A DNA stretch of 64,000 bases from Mycoplana dimorpha (GTDB lineage Bacteria; Pseudomonadota; Alphaproteobacteria; Rhizobiales; Rhizobiaceae): NCBI RefSeq assembly GCF_003046475.1, contig NZ_PZZZ01000001.1, positions 558,001 to 622,000 of the forward strand. Reading direction: 5' to 3'. The translations under genes were made by a program, and so were the position numbers. Numbering within the stretch: the stretch's first letter is position 1; each line of letters starts with the position of its first letter. The notes beneath the pieces were generated by a model, which saw only the letters and a program-made list of their open reading frames with translations, had not been told where the DNA came from and made no database searches. This document shows, in pieces, positions 57,462-64,000 of this stretch.

Positions 57462-58613
57462 ATGAAGATATCCAGGCGCAGTGCGGTCGAGCCGTTCCAC
57501 GCGATGGATGTGCTTGCCGAGGCGGCGCGGCGGCGCTCGGCGGGGCAGCCGGTCATTTCGATGGCGGTGGGGCAGCCCGCCTATCCGGCGCCGCGTGCAG
57601 CACTCGAAGCGGCGCGCGCGGCGCTCGCCGACGGCCGCATCGGCTACACGGAAGCACTGGGGCTGGATTCGCTGCGCAAGGCAATCGCGGCGCATTATCG
57701 CACGCGCCACGGTGCCGAGGTCGACCCCGGCCGCATTGCCGTGACGACCGGCTCGTCCGCCGCCTTCAACCTGGCCTTTCTGACGCTGTTCGATCCCGGC
57801 GACCGGGTGGCGATCGCCCGTCCCGGCTACCCCGCCTACCGCAACATCCTGGCGGCCCTCGGCATCGAGACGATCGAGATCGAGGTGAGCGCGGAGAACG
57901 ATTTCACCATGACCCCCGAAAGCCTGGAGGCCGCCCAGAGCGTGTTCGGCAAGCTGTCGGGCATCCTGCTGGCCAGTCCAGCCAATCCGACCGGCACCGT
58001 CACCGGCCGCGCGCACCTGAAGGCACTTTCCGACTATTGCCTGGCCAACGACATCACCTTCATCTCCGACGAGATCTATCACGGCCTCACCTTCTCGGGC
58101 GAGGAGACGAGCGCGCTCGAACTGACCGATGACGTCGTCGTGATCAATTCCTTCTCGAAGTACTACTGCATGACGGGATGGCGGATCGGCTGGATGGTGC
58201 TGCCGACCGCCGTCGTGCGTCCGACGGAGCGGCTGACGCAGAGCCTCTACATCTCCGCCCCGGAGATTTCGCAGGTCGCCGCCCTGGCGGCGCTCGGCGC
58301 GGGCGACGAACTCGACGCCCACCGCGATGCCTATCGCCGCAATCGCGACCTGCTCGCAAGCCGGCTGCCGGAGATCGGCTTTACGATCGCCTCGCCGATG
58401 GACGGGGCGTTCTACGCCTATGTCGACGTCGGCCGCTTCACCAATGACAGCATGGCCTTCGCCCGCCGGATGTTGAGCGAAATCAGCGTTGCGGCGACGC
58501 CGGGCCACGATTTTGACCCGATCAACGGGCACCGCACCATGCGCTTCTCCTTCGCCGGTGCCCATGATCAGATGATTGAGGCCACCGACCGCATCGCGGC
58601 GTGGCTGAAGTAG
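57462..58613 (+). CDS. pyridoxal-phosphate aminotransferase, class I/II
   Basis: A 383-residue fold-type I aminotransferase. The PLP-binding Lys is about residue 233 in NSFSKYYCMTGWRIGWM. Further family motifs are VTTGSSAAFNLAFL, ASPANPTGTVTG and the C-terminal MRFSFAGAHDQM. The substrate is unknown, though aspartate- or aromatic-type activity is common for this class. The ATG has GGAAATGAGAC upstream. It ends at a perfect 13-bp hairpin shared with the convergent SDR gene. Confidence 0.9.
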   Translation: MKISRRSAVEPFHAMDVLAEAARRRSAGQPVISMAVGQPAYPAPRAALEAARAALADGRIGYTEALGLDSLRKAIAAHYRTRHGAEVDPGRIAVTTGSSAAFNLAFLTLFDPGDRVAIARPGYPAYRNILAALGIETIEIEVSAENDFTMTPESLEAAQSVFGKLSGILLASPANPTGTVTGRAHLKALSDYCLANDITFISDEIYHGLTFSGEETSALELTDDVVVINSFSKYYCMTGWRIGWMVLPTAVVRPTERLTQSLYISAPEISQVAALAALGAGDELDAHRDAYRRNRDLLASRLPEIGFTIASPMDGAFYAYVDVGRFTNDSMAFARRMLSEISVAATPGHDFDPINGHRTMRFSFAGAHDQMIEATDRIAAWLK

Positions 58614-58635
58614 ACGGGCGGGCGATCTTGCCGTT

Positions 58636-58669
58636 GCAGCCGGCGGGGGCGATCGTCCCCGCCGGCTGC
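58636..58669. terminator. hairpin between convergent aminotransferase and SDR genes
   Basis: GCAGCCGGCGGGG (58636-58648) pairs perfectly with CCCCGCCGGCTGC (58657-58669), 13 bp, loop of eight. It lies between two converging stop codons (58613 and 58692). There is no long T run, so it probably limits antisense read-through from both sides rather than being a classical terminator. Confidence 0.65.
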
Positions 58670-58691
58670 GCCCGAATGCATACGCCATCGG

Positions 58692-59456
58692 TCAGGTGCG
58701 GTTGATCGACACGCCGGCGTCGACGAGCATTGCCGTCCCGGTGGTGAAGCTAGAGGCATCCGAGCAGAGGAACAGTGCGGCCCGGGCGATCTCCTCCGGC
58801 TGCGCGATACGCTTGAGCGCATTCAGCCCGGCAACAAATTCGAGCGCCTCCGGCGTGTTTGCCACGTGGCGGCCCATCGGCGTATCCGTCGCACCCGGCA
58901 GCAGCGCATTCACGCGAATGCCTTTCGGACCATATTCAGCGGCAAGCACCTGCACGAGGCCGACCAGGCCGGACTTCGACGCGGCATAGGCCGCAAGCCC
59001 AGGAAAGCCCGCGGTATAGCCCACGAAGGTCGAGGTGAAGACGATGCTGCCGCCGCCGCGCGCCTCCATGGCCGGCAACTGGTACTTGGCGGCGAGGAAG
59101 CCGCTGGTCAGGTTGACGTCGAGCACGCCCTGCCATTCCGTAACGGACAGGTCGGGCAGGGGGCCGAGCGGGCCGGTGGTGCCGGCATTGTTGAAGGCGA
59201 TGTCGGTCCCGCCGAATTCAGCCCGTGCCGCTTCGACGAGCGCCTGGTGATGGGCTTCCTCGCTGACGTCGCCGGGCACGGCGATTACGTCGCCACCCTC
59301 TCGGCGGATTTCTTCCGCTACTTCATCGAGCCGTTCACGCCCCCGGGCCGAAAGCACCAGCTTCGCGCCCTGCCGGGCAAAGAGGATGGCGGCGGCGCGG
59401 CCTATGCCGGAGCTTGCGCCGGTAATGATGGCGACCTTGCTGTCGAGGCGGGTCAT
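58692..59456 (-). CDS. short-chain dehydrogenase/reductase
   Basis: A 254-residue classical SDR. The NAD(P)-binding motif is IITGASSGIGRAAAI, with NNAG in AFNNAGTTGPLG. Catalytic Ser and Tyr-x3-Lys are in FTSTFVGY and AAYAASKSG. The product is an oxidoreductase for an unknown alcohol or ketone. I chose the ATG at 59456, with AAGGAGAA upstream; the longer frame adds a 52-residue segment without SDR features. It lies downstream of rne in the same direction but beyond the rne terminator. Confidence 0.9.
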   Translation of the reverse strand: MTRLDSKVAIITGASSGIGRAAAILFARQGAKLVLSARGRERLDEVAEEIRREGGDVIAVPGDVSEEAHHQALVEAARAEFGGTDIAFNNAGTTGPLGPLPDLSVTEWQGVLDVNLTSGFLAAKYQLPAMEARGGGSIVFTSTFVGYTAGFPGLAAYAASKSGLVGLVQVLAAEYGPKGIRVNALLPGATDTPMGRHVANTPEALEFVAGLNALKRIAQPEEIARAALFLCSDASSFTTGTAMLVDAGVSINRT

Positions 59457-59534
59457 GGAGTTCTCCTTTGCTCGTTTCTGAGGACCGCGCGTGTCGCAGA
59501 ACGGCAAGCCGGGAACCACCCGATTTCCGAAAAC

Positions 59535-59563
59535 GAAAAAGGCCCGGACCATGCCGGGCCTTT
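59535..59563 (-). terminator. terminator of rne
   Basis: GGCCCGG (59541-59547) pairs with CCGGGCC (59554-59560), extended by AAA/TTT flanks, loop of six. On the minus strand it is followed by a T run (59540-59535). It lies 25 bases after the rne stop. Confidence 0.85.
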
Positions 59564-59587
59564 CAATTCCTCTAGCAAGCAGGCTTC

Positions 59588-62488
59588 TTAGAAGAAGCCG
59601 CGGCGCTGCCACCAGCCGCCCTTCTTGGGCTTCTCCGGCTCGTCGTCGCCCTTGTCCGTCGATGACGACTTGACGACGGGCTCGGTTGCGATGGTGGAGA
59701 GATCGCGATTGGCGCGCGCCGGCTTTGCCTCGTCGAGTGCCGCGGCCGCTTCCTCGACCGGAGCCTCGGCGGGTTCTTCCGGCGTGGGCTGTCCCTCGAC
59801 CTCGGCCTGCGCCTCGCCTTCGGTGACGGGCGCCGGCTCGGTCACAGGGGCGGGCTCGGCCGCAACCTTGGCCTTGCGGCTCCGCCGCGGCTTGGGAGCC
59901 GGCTCCGGCTGCACCTCGGCTGCGATCTCCTCCTCGCTCGGGGGGAGGGTCCCTTCGACGGCGGCCTCGGCGGCGAGGTCGGCATTCTCGACCTCGTCGG
60001 TATCCGATGCCTCCCCGGCCGCTACCTCGCCGGCATCTGCCTCGTCAGCCTCAGCATCCGCGCTCACGGCGAGCTCGTCGCCGCGATTGCGGCGTCCGCC
60101 GCGCTTGCCGCGGCGGCGGCGCTTGCGCTTGTGATCGCCCTCGACCGCGCTGGCAACCGCCTCGGCAACGACGTCGTCGGCCTCGTCATCGCCGTTGGCG
60201 TCCTCACCGTTGGCGTCCTCGTCCTCGTCACCCGGCTGCTCGCCGCCGAACGAGGCGGTGTCGCTGCCCTCGGCCTCGCGTCCGCCGCGGCCGCGGCGCC
60301 GCCGGCGGCGCTTGCGCTTGCGACCGGACTGGTCGTCGGCTCCGGTCGCGGGCGTTGCTGCAGCGTCGGCATCGACCTCGTCTTCTGCGAGTTCGTCCTC
60401 GATGACGATCTCGTCTTCCTCTTCCGGTTCGGGCGTGAACGGCACGAAATGCTCGATCTTGACCGGGTTCTCCACCGGCTCGCCGCGATCGATCGCAAAG
60501 TGCTGGGCGCCGACATGCGCATCCGCGTCGATGACGATGTGCAGGCCGAAGCGCGCCTCGTAGTCACCGATGGTGCTGCGCTTCTGGTTCAGCAGATAGA
60601 GCGCGATGTCCGGCGTCGTGCGGACGGTGATGTTGTGGGTGGTGTTCTTGAGCAGGTACTCCTCGATGCCGCGCAGGACATGGAGTGCGACCGAGGACTG
60701 CGAGCGGATATGTCCGGTGCCGTTGCAGTGCGGGCAGGTCTGCATCGTGCTTTCGAGCGCCGAGGCGCGAATGCGCTGGCGCGACATCTCCAGCAGGCCG
60801 AAATGCGAGATGCGGCCGACCTGGATGCGGGCGCGGTCCTGCTTGAGGCAGTCCTTCAGCCGCTTCTCGACGGCGCGGTTGTTGCGCTTCTCCTCCATGT
60901 CGATGAAGTCGATCACGACGAGACCGGCGAGGTCGCGCAGGCGCAACTGCCGCGCCACTTCCTCGGCAGCCTCGAGGTTCGTCTGCAGCGCCGTCTCCTC
61001 GATCGAGTGCTCGCGGGTCGAGCGGCCGGAGTTGACGTCGATCGAAACGAGCGCCTCGGTCTGGTTGATGATGATGTAGCCGCCGGACTTCAATGTCACC
61101 TGCGGCTGCAGCATCCGGTCAAGCTGCGCTTCGATGCCCGAGCGCGAGAAGATCGGATGGATGTCGCGATACGGCTGGACCACCTTTGCGTGGCTCGGCA
61201 TCAGCATCTTCATGAAGCTCTTGGCTTCCTTGTAGCCTTCCTCGCCGGCCACGACGATCTCGCTGATGTCCTTGTTGTAGAGGTCGCGGATCGAGCGCTT
61301 GATCAGCGAGCCTTCCTCGTAGACGAGGCAGGGCGCGGTCGAGTTCAGCGTCAGGGTGCGAACGTTCTCCCACAGGCGCATCAGGTATTCGAAGTCGCGC
61401 TTGACCTCGACCTTGGTGCGGTTGGCGCCGGCGGTGCGCAGGATGACGCCCATGCCCTGCGGCACTTCGAGGTCGCGGGCGATCTCCTTCAGGCGCTTGC
61501 GGTCCTGCGGGCTGGTGATCTTGCGGGAGATGCCGCCGCCGCGAGCGGTGTTCGGCATCAGCACCGAATAGCGGCCGGCAAGCGACAGGTAGGTGGTCAG
61601 CGCCGCACCCTTGTTGCCGCGTTCTTCCTTGGCGACCTGCACCAGCAGGATCTGCCGGCGCTTGATCACTTCCTGGATCCGATACTGCTTGCGTGGCTTG
61701 CGCACGATGCGGTCCGGAACCTCTTCCATCGCGTCTTCGGCGCCGACCGATTCGATCACGTCATGTTCGTCGTGGTGATCGTCGTCGTCATCATCGTCGT
61801 TGGGACGCTTGCGGACCTCTTCGGAGATCACGTCGGTATCGACCGCGGCGGCCATGTCGCCGGACGGGGTCCGGTCGTCCTCGCTGTCGGCAACGGTCTC
61901 GCCAGCCTCTGCAGCCTCGTCCTTCGCCTCGGTTTTCTTGGCGCGCGGCTTGCGGGGCTTGCGGGCCTTCGGCTTGGCCTCGGCTTCCGCAGGCTCGGCC
62001 GCCGTGCTCTCGGCCTCGATGGCCTCGGCAGGGGCGTCCGTGGCGGGCGCGGAGTCCGCCTCCACCTCGACGGCCGCTACGGCGTCGGAGGCTTCCGCTT
62101 CGACCTCTGCAGCCGGCGTCATCGCCTCTTCTTCCGCAGCCACCGGTGCGGCGGATGTCGGCGCAGTTTCGACGTGCTCGATGTCCTCGTCGCGGCGCGC
62201 CTCTTCCGCTTCGGCGCGCAACAGCGCCTGCCGGTCGGCGAGCGGGATCTGGTAGTAGTCGGGATGGATCTCGGCGAAGGCCAGGAAGCCGTGCCGGTTG
62301 CCGCCGTAATCCACGAAGGCGGCCTGCAGCGAGGGTTCGACCCGCGTTACCTTCGCCAGGTAGATATTGCCGCGGATCTGTTTCTTGTGCTGCGATTCGA
62401 AGTCGAATTCTTCTATGCGGTTGCCGCGTACGACAACGACGCGCGTCTCCTCAGCGTGAGACGCATCGATAAGCATTTTGTCTGCCAT
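59588..62488 (-). CDS. rne: ribonuclease E
   Basis: A 966-residue endoribonuclease E that starts mRNA decay and matures rRNA and tRNA. The S1 domain is split: it begins QIRGNIYLAKVTRVEPSLQA, then a roughly 190-residue acidic, Ala/Glu-rich insertion, and resumes after IVRKPRKQYRIQEVIKRR. The catalytic centre has SIDVNSGRSTREHSIEETA and VVIDFIDMEEKRN, and the Zn-link is CPHCNGTGHIRS. The C-terminal third is Glu/Ala/Arg-rich, a degradosome-scaffold type, ending KKGGWWQRRGFF. A long upstream region with hairpins fits leader-based autoregulation. Confidence 0.95.
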   Translation of the reverse strand: MADKMLIDASHAEETRVVVVRGNRIEEFDFESQHKKQIRGNIYLAKVTRVEPSLQAAFVDYGGNRHGFLAFAEIHPDYYQIPLADRQALLRAEAEEARRDEDIEHVETAPTSAAPVAAEEEAMTPAAEVEAEASDAVAAVEVEADSAPATDAPAEAIEAESTAAEPAEAEAKPKARKPRKPRAKKTEAKDEAAEAGETVADSEDDRTPSGDMAAAVDTDVISEEVRKRPNDDDDDDDHHDEHDVIESVGAEDAMEEVPDRIVRKPRKQYRIQEVIKRRQILLVQVAKEERGNKGAALTTYLSLAGRYSVLMPNTARGGGISRKITSPQDRKRLKEIARDLEVPQGMGVILRTAGANRTKVEVKRDFEYLMRLWENVRTLTLNSTAPCLVYEEGSLIKRSIRDLYNKDISEIVVAGEEGYKEAKSFMKMLMPSHAKVVQPYRDIHPIFSRSGIEAQLDRMLQPQVTLKSGGYIIINQTEALVSIDVNSGRSTREHSIEETALQTNLEAAEEVARQLRLRDLAGLVVIDFIDMEEKRNNRAVEKRLKDCLKQDRARIQVGRISHFGLLEMSRQRIRASALESTMQTCPHCNGTGHIRSQSSVALHVLRGIEEYLLKNTTHNITVRTTPDIALYLLNQKRSTIGDYEARFGLHIVIDADAHVGAQHFAIDRGEPVENPVKIEHFVPFTPEPEEEDEIVIEDELAEDEVDADAAATPATGADDQSGRKRKRRRRRRGRGGREAEGSDTASFGGEQPGDEDEDANGEDANGDDEADDVVAEAVASAVEGDHKRKRRRRGKRGGRRNRGDELAVSADAEADEADAGEVAAGEASDTDEVENADLAAEAAVEGTLPPSEEEIAAEVQPEPAPKPRRSRKAKVAAEPAPVTEPAPVTEGEAQAEVEGQPTPEEPAEAPVEEAAAALDEAKPARANRDLSTIATEPVVKSSSTDKGDDEPEKPKKGGWWQRRGFF

Positions 62489-63200
62489 GTAAGTAGAGCT
62501 CCTCGGCGCAGGCGGAGCCTGTCTGGCGAACGGTCCTCAGGGGACGAACGGTCGGAAGGCGGGAGCGCCGCGCCGGATAAGTGATTTCCCGTTGGGGTCG
62601 GGTGAGGGGGCTGCGGCCAGACAACGGCTGGCGCGGTCACGCACCGGAGCCTGTTAACTTCTGACACATACCGCAGCGACAACATCTACGTCCAAACGAG
62701 AATGCCAATGCCATAGACCGCAAGGGTCCGATGAAAGGGTCCGAAAAGGGACCCATGGTGGAAACCCACCGATGAATTGGTCCGGCCACCGCCGGATTTA
62801 CCGCGATTCAAATGCCCGGGAAAAAGCAATTATGACGGCGGATGAAGGCCAGTTTCGGCGCCAAATCCAAGCGGTTGGCTGCCCGTCCGGGGCTCCTATC
62901 CCGTCTGTACTTTCTCCCTTAAAACGCTTTTATGTTCAATATGTCACAATGGCAAGGAAAAAGCCCGGACGGACACAATTATGATCCAATCGCGCAGGAT
63001 GGAGGCCGCCGGTCCGCCCCACCAGAGCGGGCATAACAATTGATTAACCATGGGCCGGCATTTTCGCGGTGGGGATGACGGGCCTGGTTCGCGCGGTCGG
63101 CGCCCCCCTGCGATTCGTCATGAATGGCTATGCATTGACCATGCGCCAAGTTTGTAGAGGAGACGCCGGTTTGAAGGCATCGCGTGCCGGGGGAAGCAGG
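62489..63200. other. 712-base gene-free region between rne and amidase
   Basis: This divergent region should hold the rne leader and the promoters of both genes. On the rne side, two small hairpins are adjacent: GGGTCC/GGACCC (62737-62754) and GGTGG/CCACC (62757-62770). A direct repeat of AAGGGTCCGA lies at 62722-62731 and 62735-62744. A TTAACCAT octamer, a CtrA half-site-like sequence, lies at 63044-63051 ahead of the amidase. The short plus-strand frame beginning near 62772 has no ribosome site and looks non-coding. Confidence 0.5.
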
Positions 63201-64000
63201 ATGGCCAGAACCGCGGCGGCCTTGTGCCGGTTTGCCGTTGCCCTGATTCTGTCGATTTCCGTGCTGACCGGTACCGAGCCGCAGGCGGCGGCGGCCGAGA
63301 CGGATGCTGCGGCAACGACCGCATCGATTCCGGCCTCGTCGCCGCTCCTGGCCTATGCCGGGCGCATGGCCGGGGACGACGCCCGGACCCGGCTGATCAT
63401 CGACTTCGACAAGCGGCCCGAGTTTTCGGTGCATTACGTCGCCAAGCCCTACCGGATCCTCATCGATCTGCCCGAGACGATGTTCGGGCTGAAGGAGTCC
63501 GACATGGCCGCCCGCGGCCTCTTCTCGCAGGTGCGCTACGGGGCAATGGCGGCCGGCCGGGCGCGCATCGTGCTGACGGCGCGGCAGCCCGTCGCGGTCG
63601 TCGCCTCCGAGGTGCGTGCCGAGGAGGGCGGGTCGAGCTACAAGCTCATCGTCGATACGGCGGTCGTGAGCGAAGCCGCGTTCGCCGAACTTCTCGACGG
63701 ACAGAGCTGGAAGCAGGCCGCGGCGGCACCGGCAGTCACCGGGGAACTTCTGGCCGGCGCCGCGGACGACGCAAACGGTCCCTTCGTCATTGCCGTCGAT
63801 GCGGGGCATGGCGGCATCGACAACGGCGCTCAAGGGGCGGCGACGGGAACGCACGAGAAGGAGGTGACGCTCGCCTTTGCCCGGGAACTCACCGATGCGC
63901 TGAATGCACTGTCCTCGACCGAGGCCTTCATGACGCGTGAGAAGGATGAGTTCCTGTCCCTGCCGCAGCGTGTCCAGCTTGCGCGCAACCGCGGCGCCGA
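63201..64000 (+). CDS. amiC: N-acetylmuramoyl-L-alanine amidase (AmiC type), partial
   Basis: The first 266 codons of a periplasmic cell-wall amidase; the gene runs off the window. A signal peptide (FAVALILSISVLTG, cut near AAAAE) is followed by an AMIN domain (about residues 45-150, with TRLIIDFDKRPEF and YRILIDLPETMFG), and then the Amidase_3 catalytic domain begins with FVIAVDAGHGGIDNGAQG, whose His and later Glu bind zinc. It cleaves peptide stems from peptidoglycan during cell separation. A TTG at 63171, eight bases after a strong AGGAG, is an alternative start adding ten residues. It is divergent from rne, the usual rhizobial order. Confidence 0.9.
   Translation, partial: MARTAAALCRFAVALILSISVLTGTEPQAAAAETDAAATTASIPASSPLLAYAGRMAGDDARTRLIIDFDKRPEFSVHYVAKPYRILIDLPETMFGLKESDMAARGLFSQVRYGAMAAGRARIVLTARQPVAVVASEVRAEEGGSSYKLIVDTAVVSEAAFAELLDGQSWKQAAAAPAVTGELLAGAADDANGPFVIAVDAGHGGIDNGAQGAATGTHEKEVTLAFARELTDALNALSSTEAFMTREKDEFLSLPQRVQLARNRGA

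Noticed and set aside
60131-62584. Long open frame opposite rne
   Set aside because: It mirrors the repetitive Ala/Glu-rich coding of RNase E; no recognisable domain and no start signal.
62772-62984. 70-residue frame upstream of the amidase
   Set aside because: No ribosome site, no hydrophobic or domain pattern, and it lies in the rne leader/promoter region.

Overview
The window is about 63% GC by eye and carries core chromosomal genes of an alphaproteobacterium, most likely a member of the Rhizobiaceae (Rhizobium/Sinorhizobium/Agrobacterium group). The evidence is the gene order clpP-clpX-lon-hupB, divK-pleD-rpmG, aroQ-accB-accC-aat and rne next to a divergent N-acetylmuramoyl-alanine amidase. 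The fused secDF, the NDUFA12-type complex I subunit, a DUF3572 protein, and alphaproteobacterial-style LexA (GTTC-N7-GTTC) and CtrA (TTAA-N7-TTAAC) boxes point the same way. Every family call comes from reading the protein sequences; no database search was run.

Layout. 0.3-2.1 kb: secreted gamma-glutamyltransferase. 2.4-7.7 kb: protein quality control (ClpP, ClpX, Lon) and the nucleoid protein HU. 7.8-10.1 kb: a secreted phytase-like esterase behind a three-repeat Pho box. 10.2-15.7 kb: a MarR regulator with an apparently leaderless promoter, then a YhaO/YhaN-type nuclease-ATPase pair (SbcCD/Mre11-Rad50-like). 15.9-19.0 kb: a small membrane protein and SecDF. 19.0-23.8 kb: an FAD oxidoreductase, a LysR regulator, an amino-acid-type solute-binding protein, HutD and HutC, with HutC-like operators between the last two. 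23.9-28.1 kb: LexA-boxed DinB, a HAD hydrolase, DUF3572, then DivK and PleD. 28.1-30.3 kb: a gene-free stretch ending in a likely structured small RNA, then rpmG and an MFS transporter. 30.6-36.8 kb: topA-rnr-DUF983-Nudix with overlapping stops and starts. 37.1-41.4 kb: a small conserved-looking protein, dprA, plsY, and pyrB followed by a catalytically degenerate pyrC homologue.

41.6-46.5 kb: an AidB-like acyl-CoA dehydrogenase, an AEC transporter, two small membrane proteins behind a CtrA-like box, RuvX, a PhnA-domain protein and a metal-dependent hydrolase. 46.5-46.9 kb: a rhizobial-type palindromic repeat. 46.9-52.2 kb: gatC, gatA and gatB (Asp/Glu-tRNA amidotransferase) interspersed with three GNAT acetyltransferases and a DUF1294 protein. 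52.4-59.5 kb: NDUFA12, DUF2155, aat, accC, accB, aroQ, a DsbA-like oxidoreductase, an aminotransferase and an SDR dehydrogenase. 59.6-64.0 kb: RNase E with a long leader and the start of a periplasmic amidase that runs off the window.

No prophage, transposase, CRISPR array, rRNA or tRNA was seen. No multi-gene novel system stands out. The notable items are regulatory (Pho, LexA, HutC, CtrA, sigma-32-like and leaderless promoters), one putative ncRNA, and the pseudo-dihydroorotase fused translationally to pyrB.
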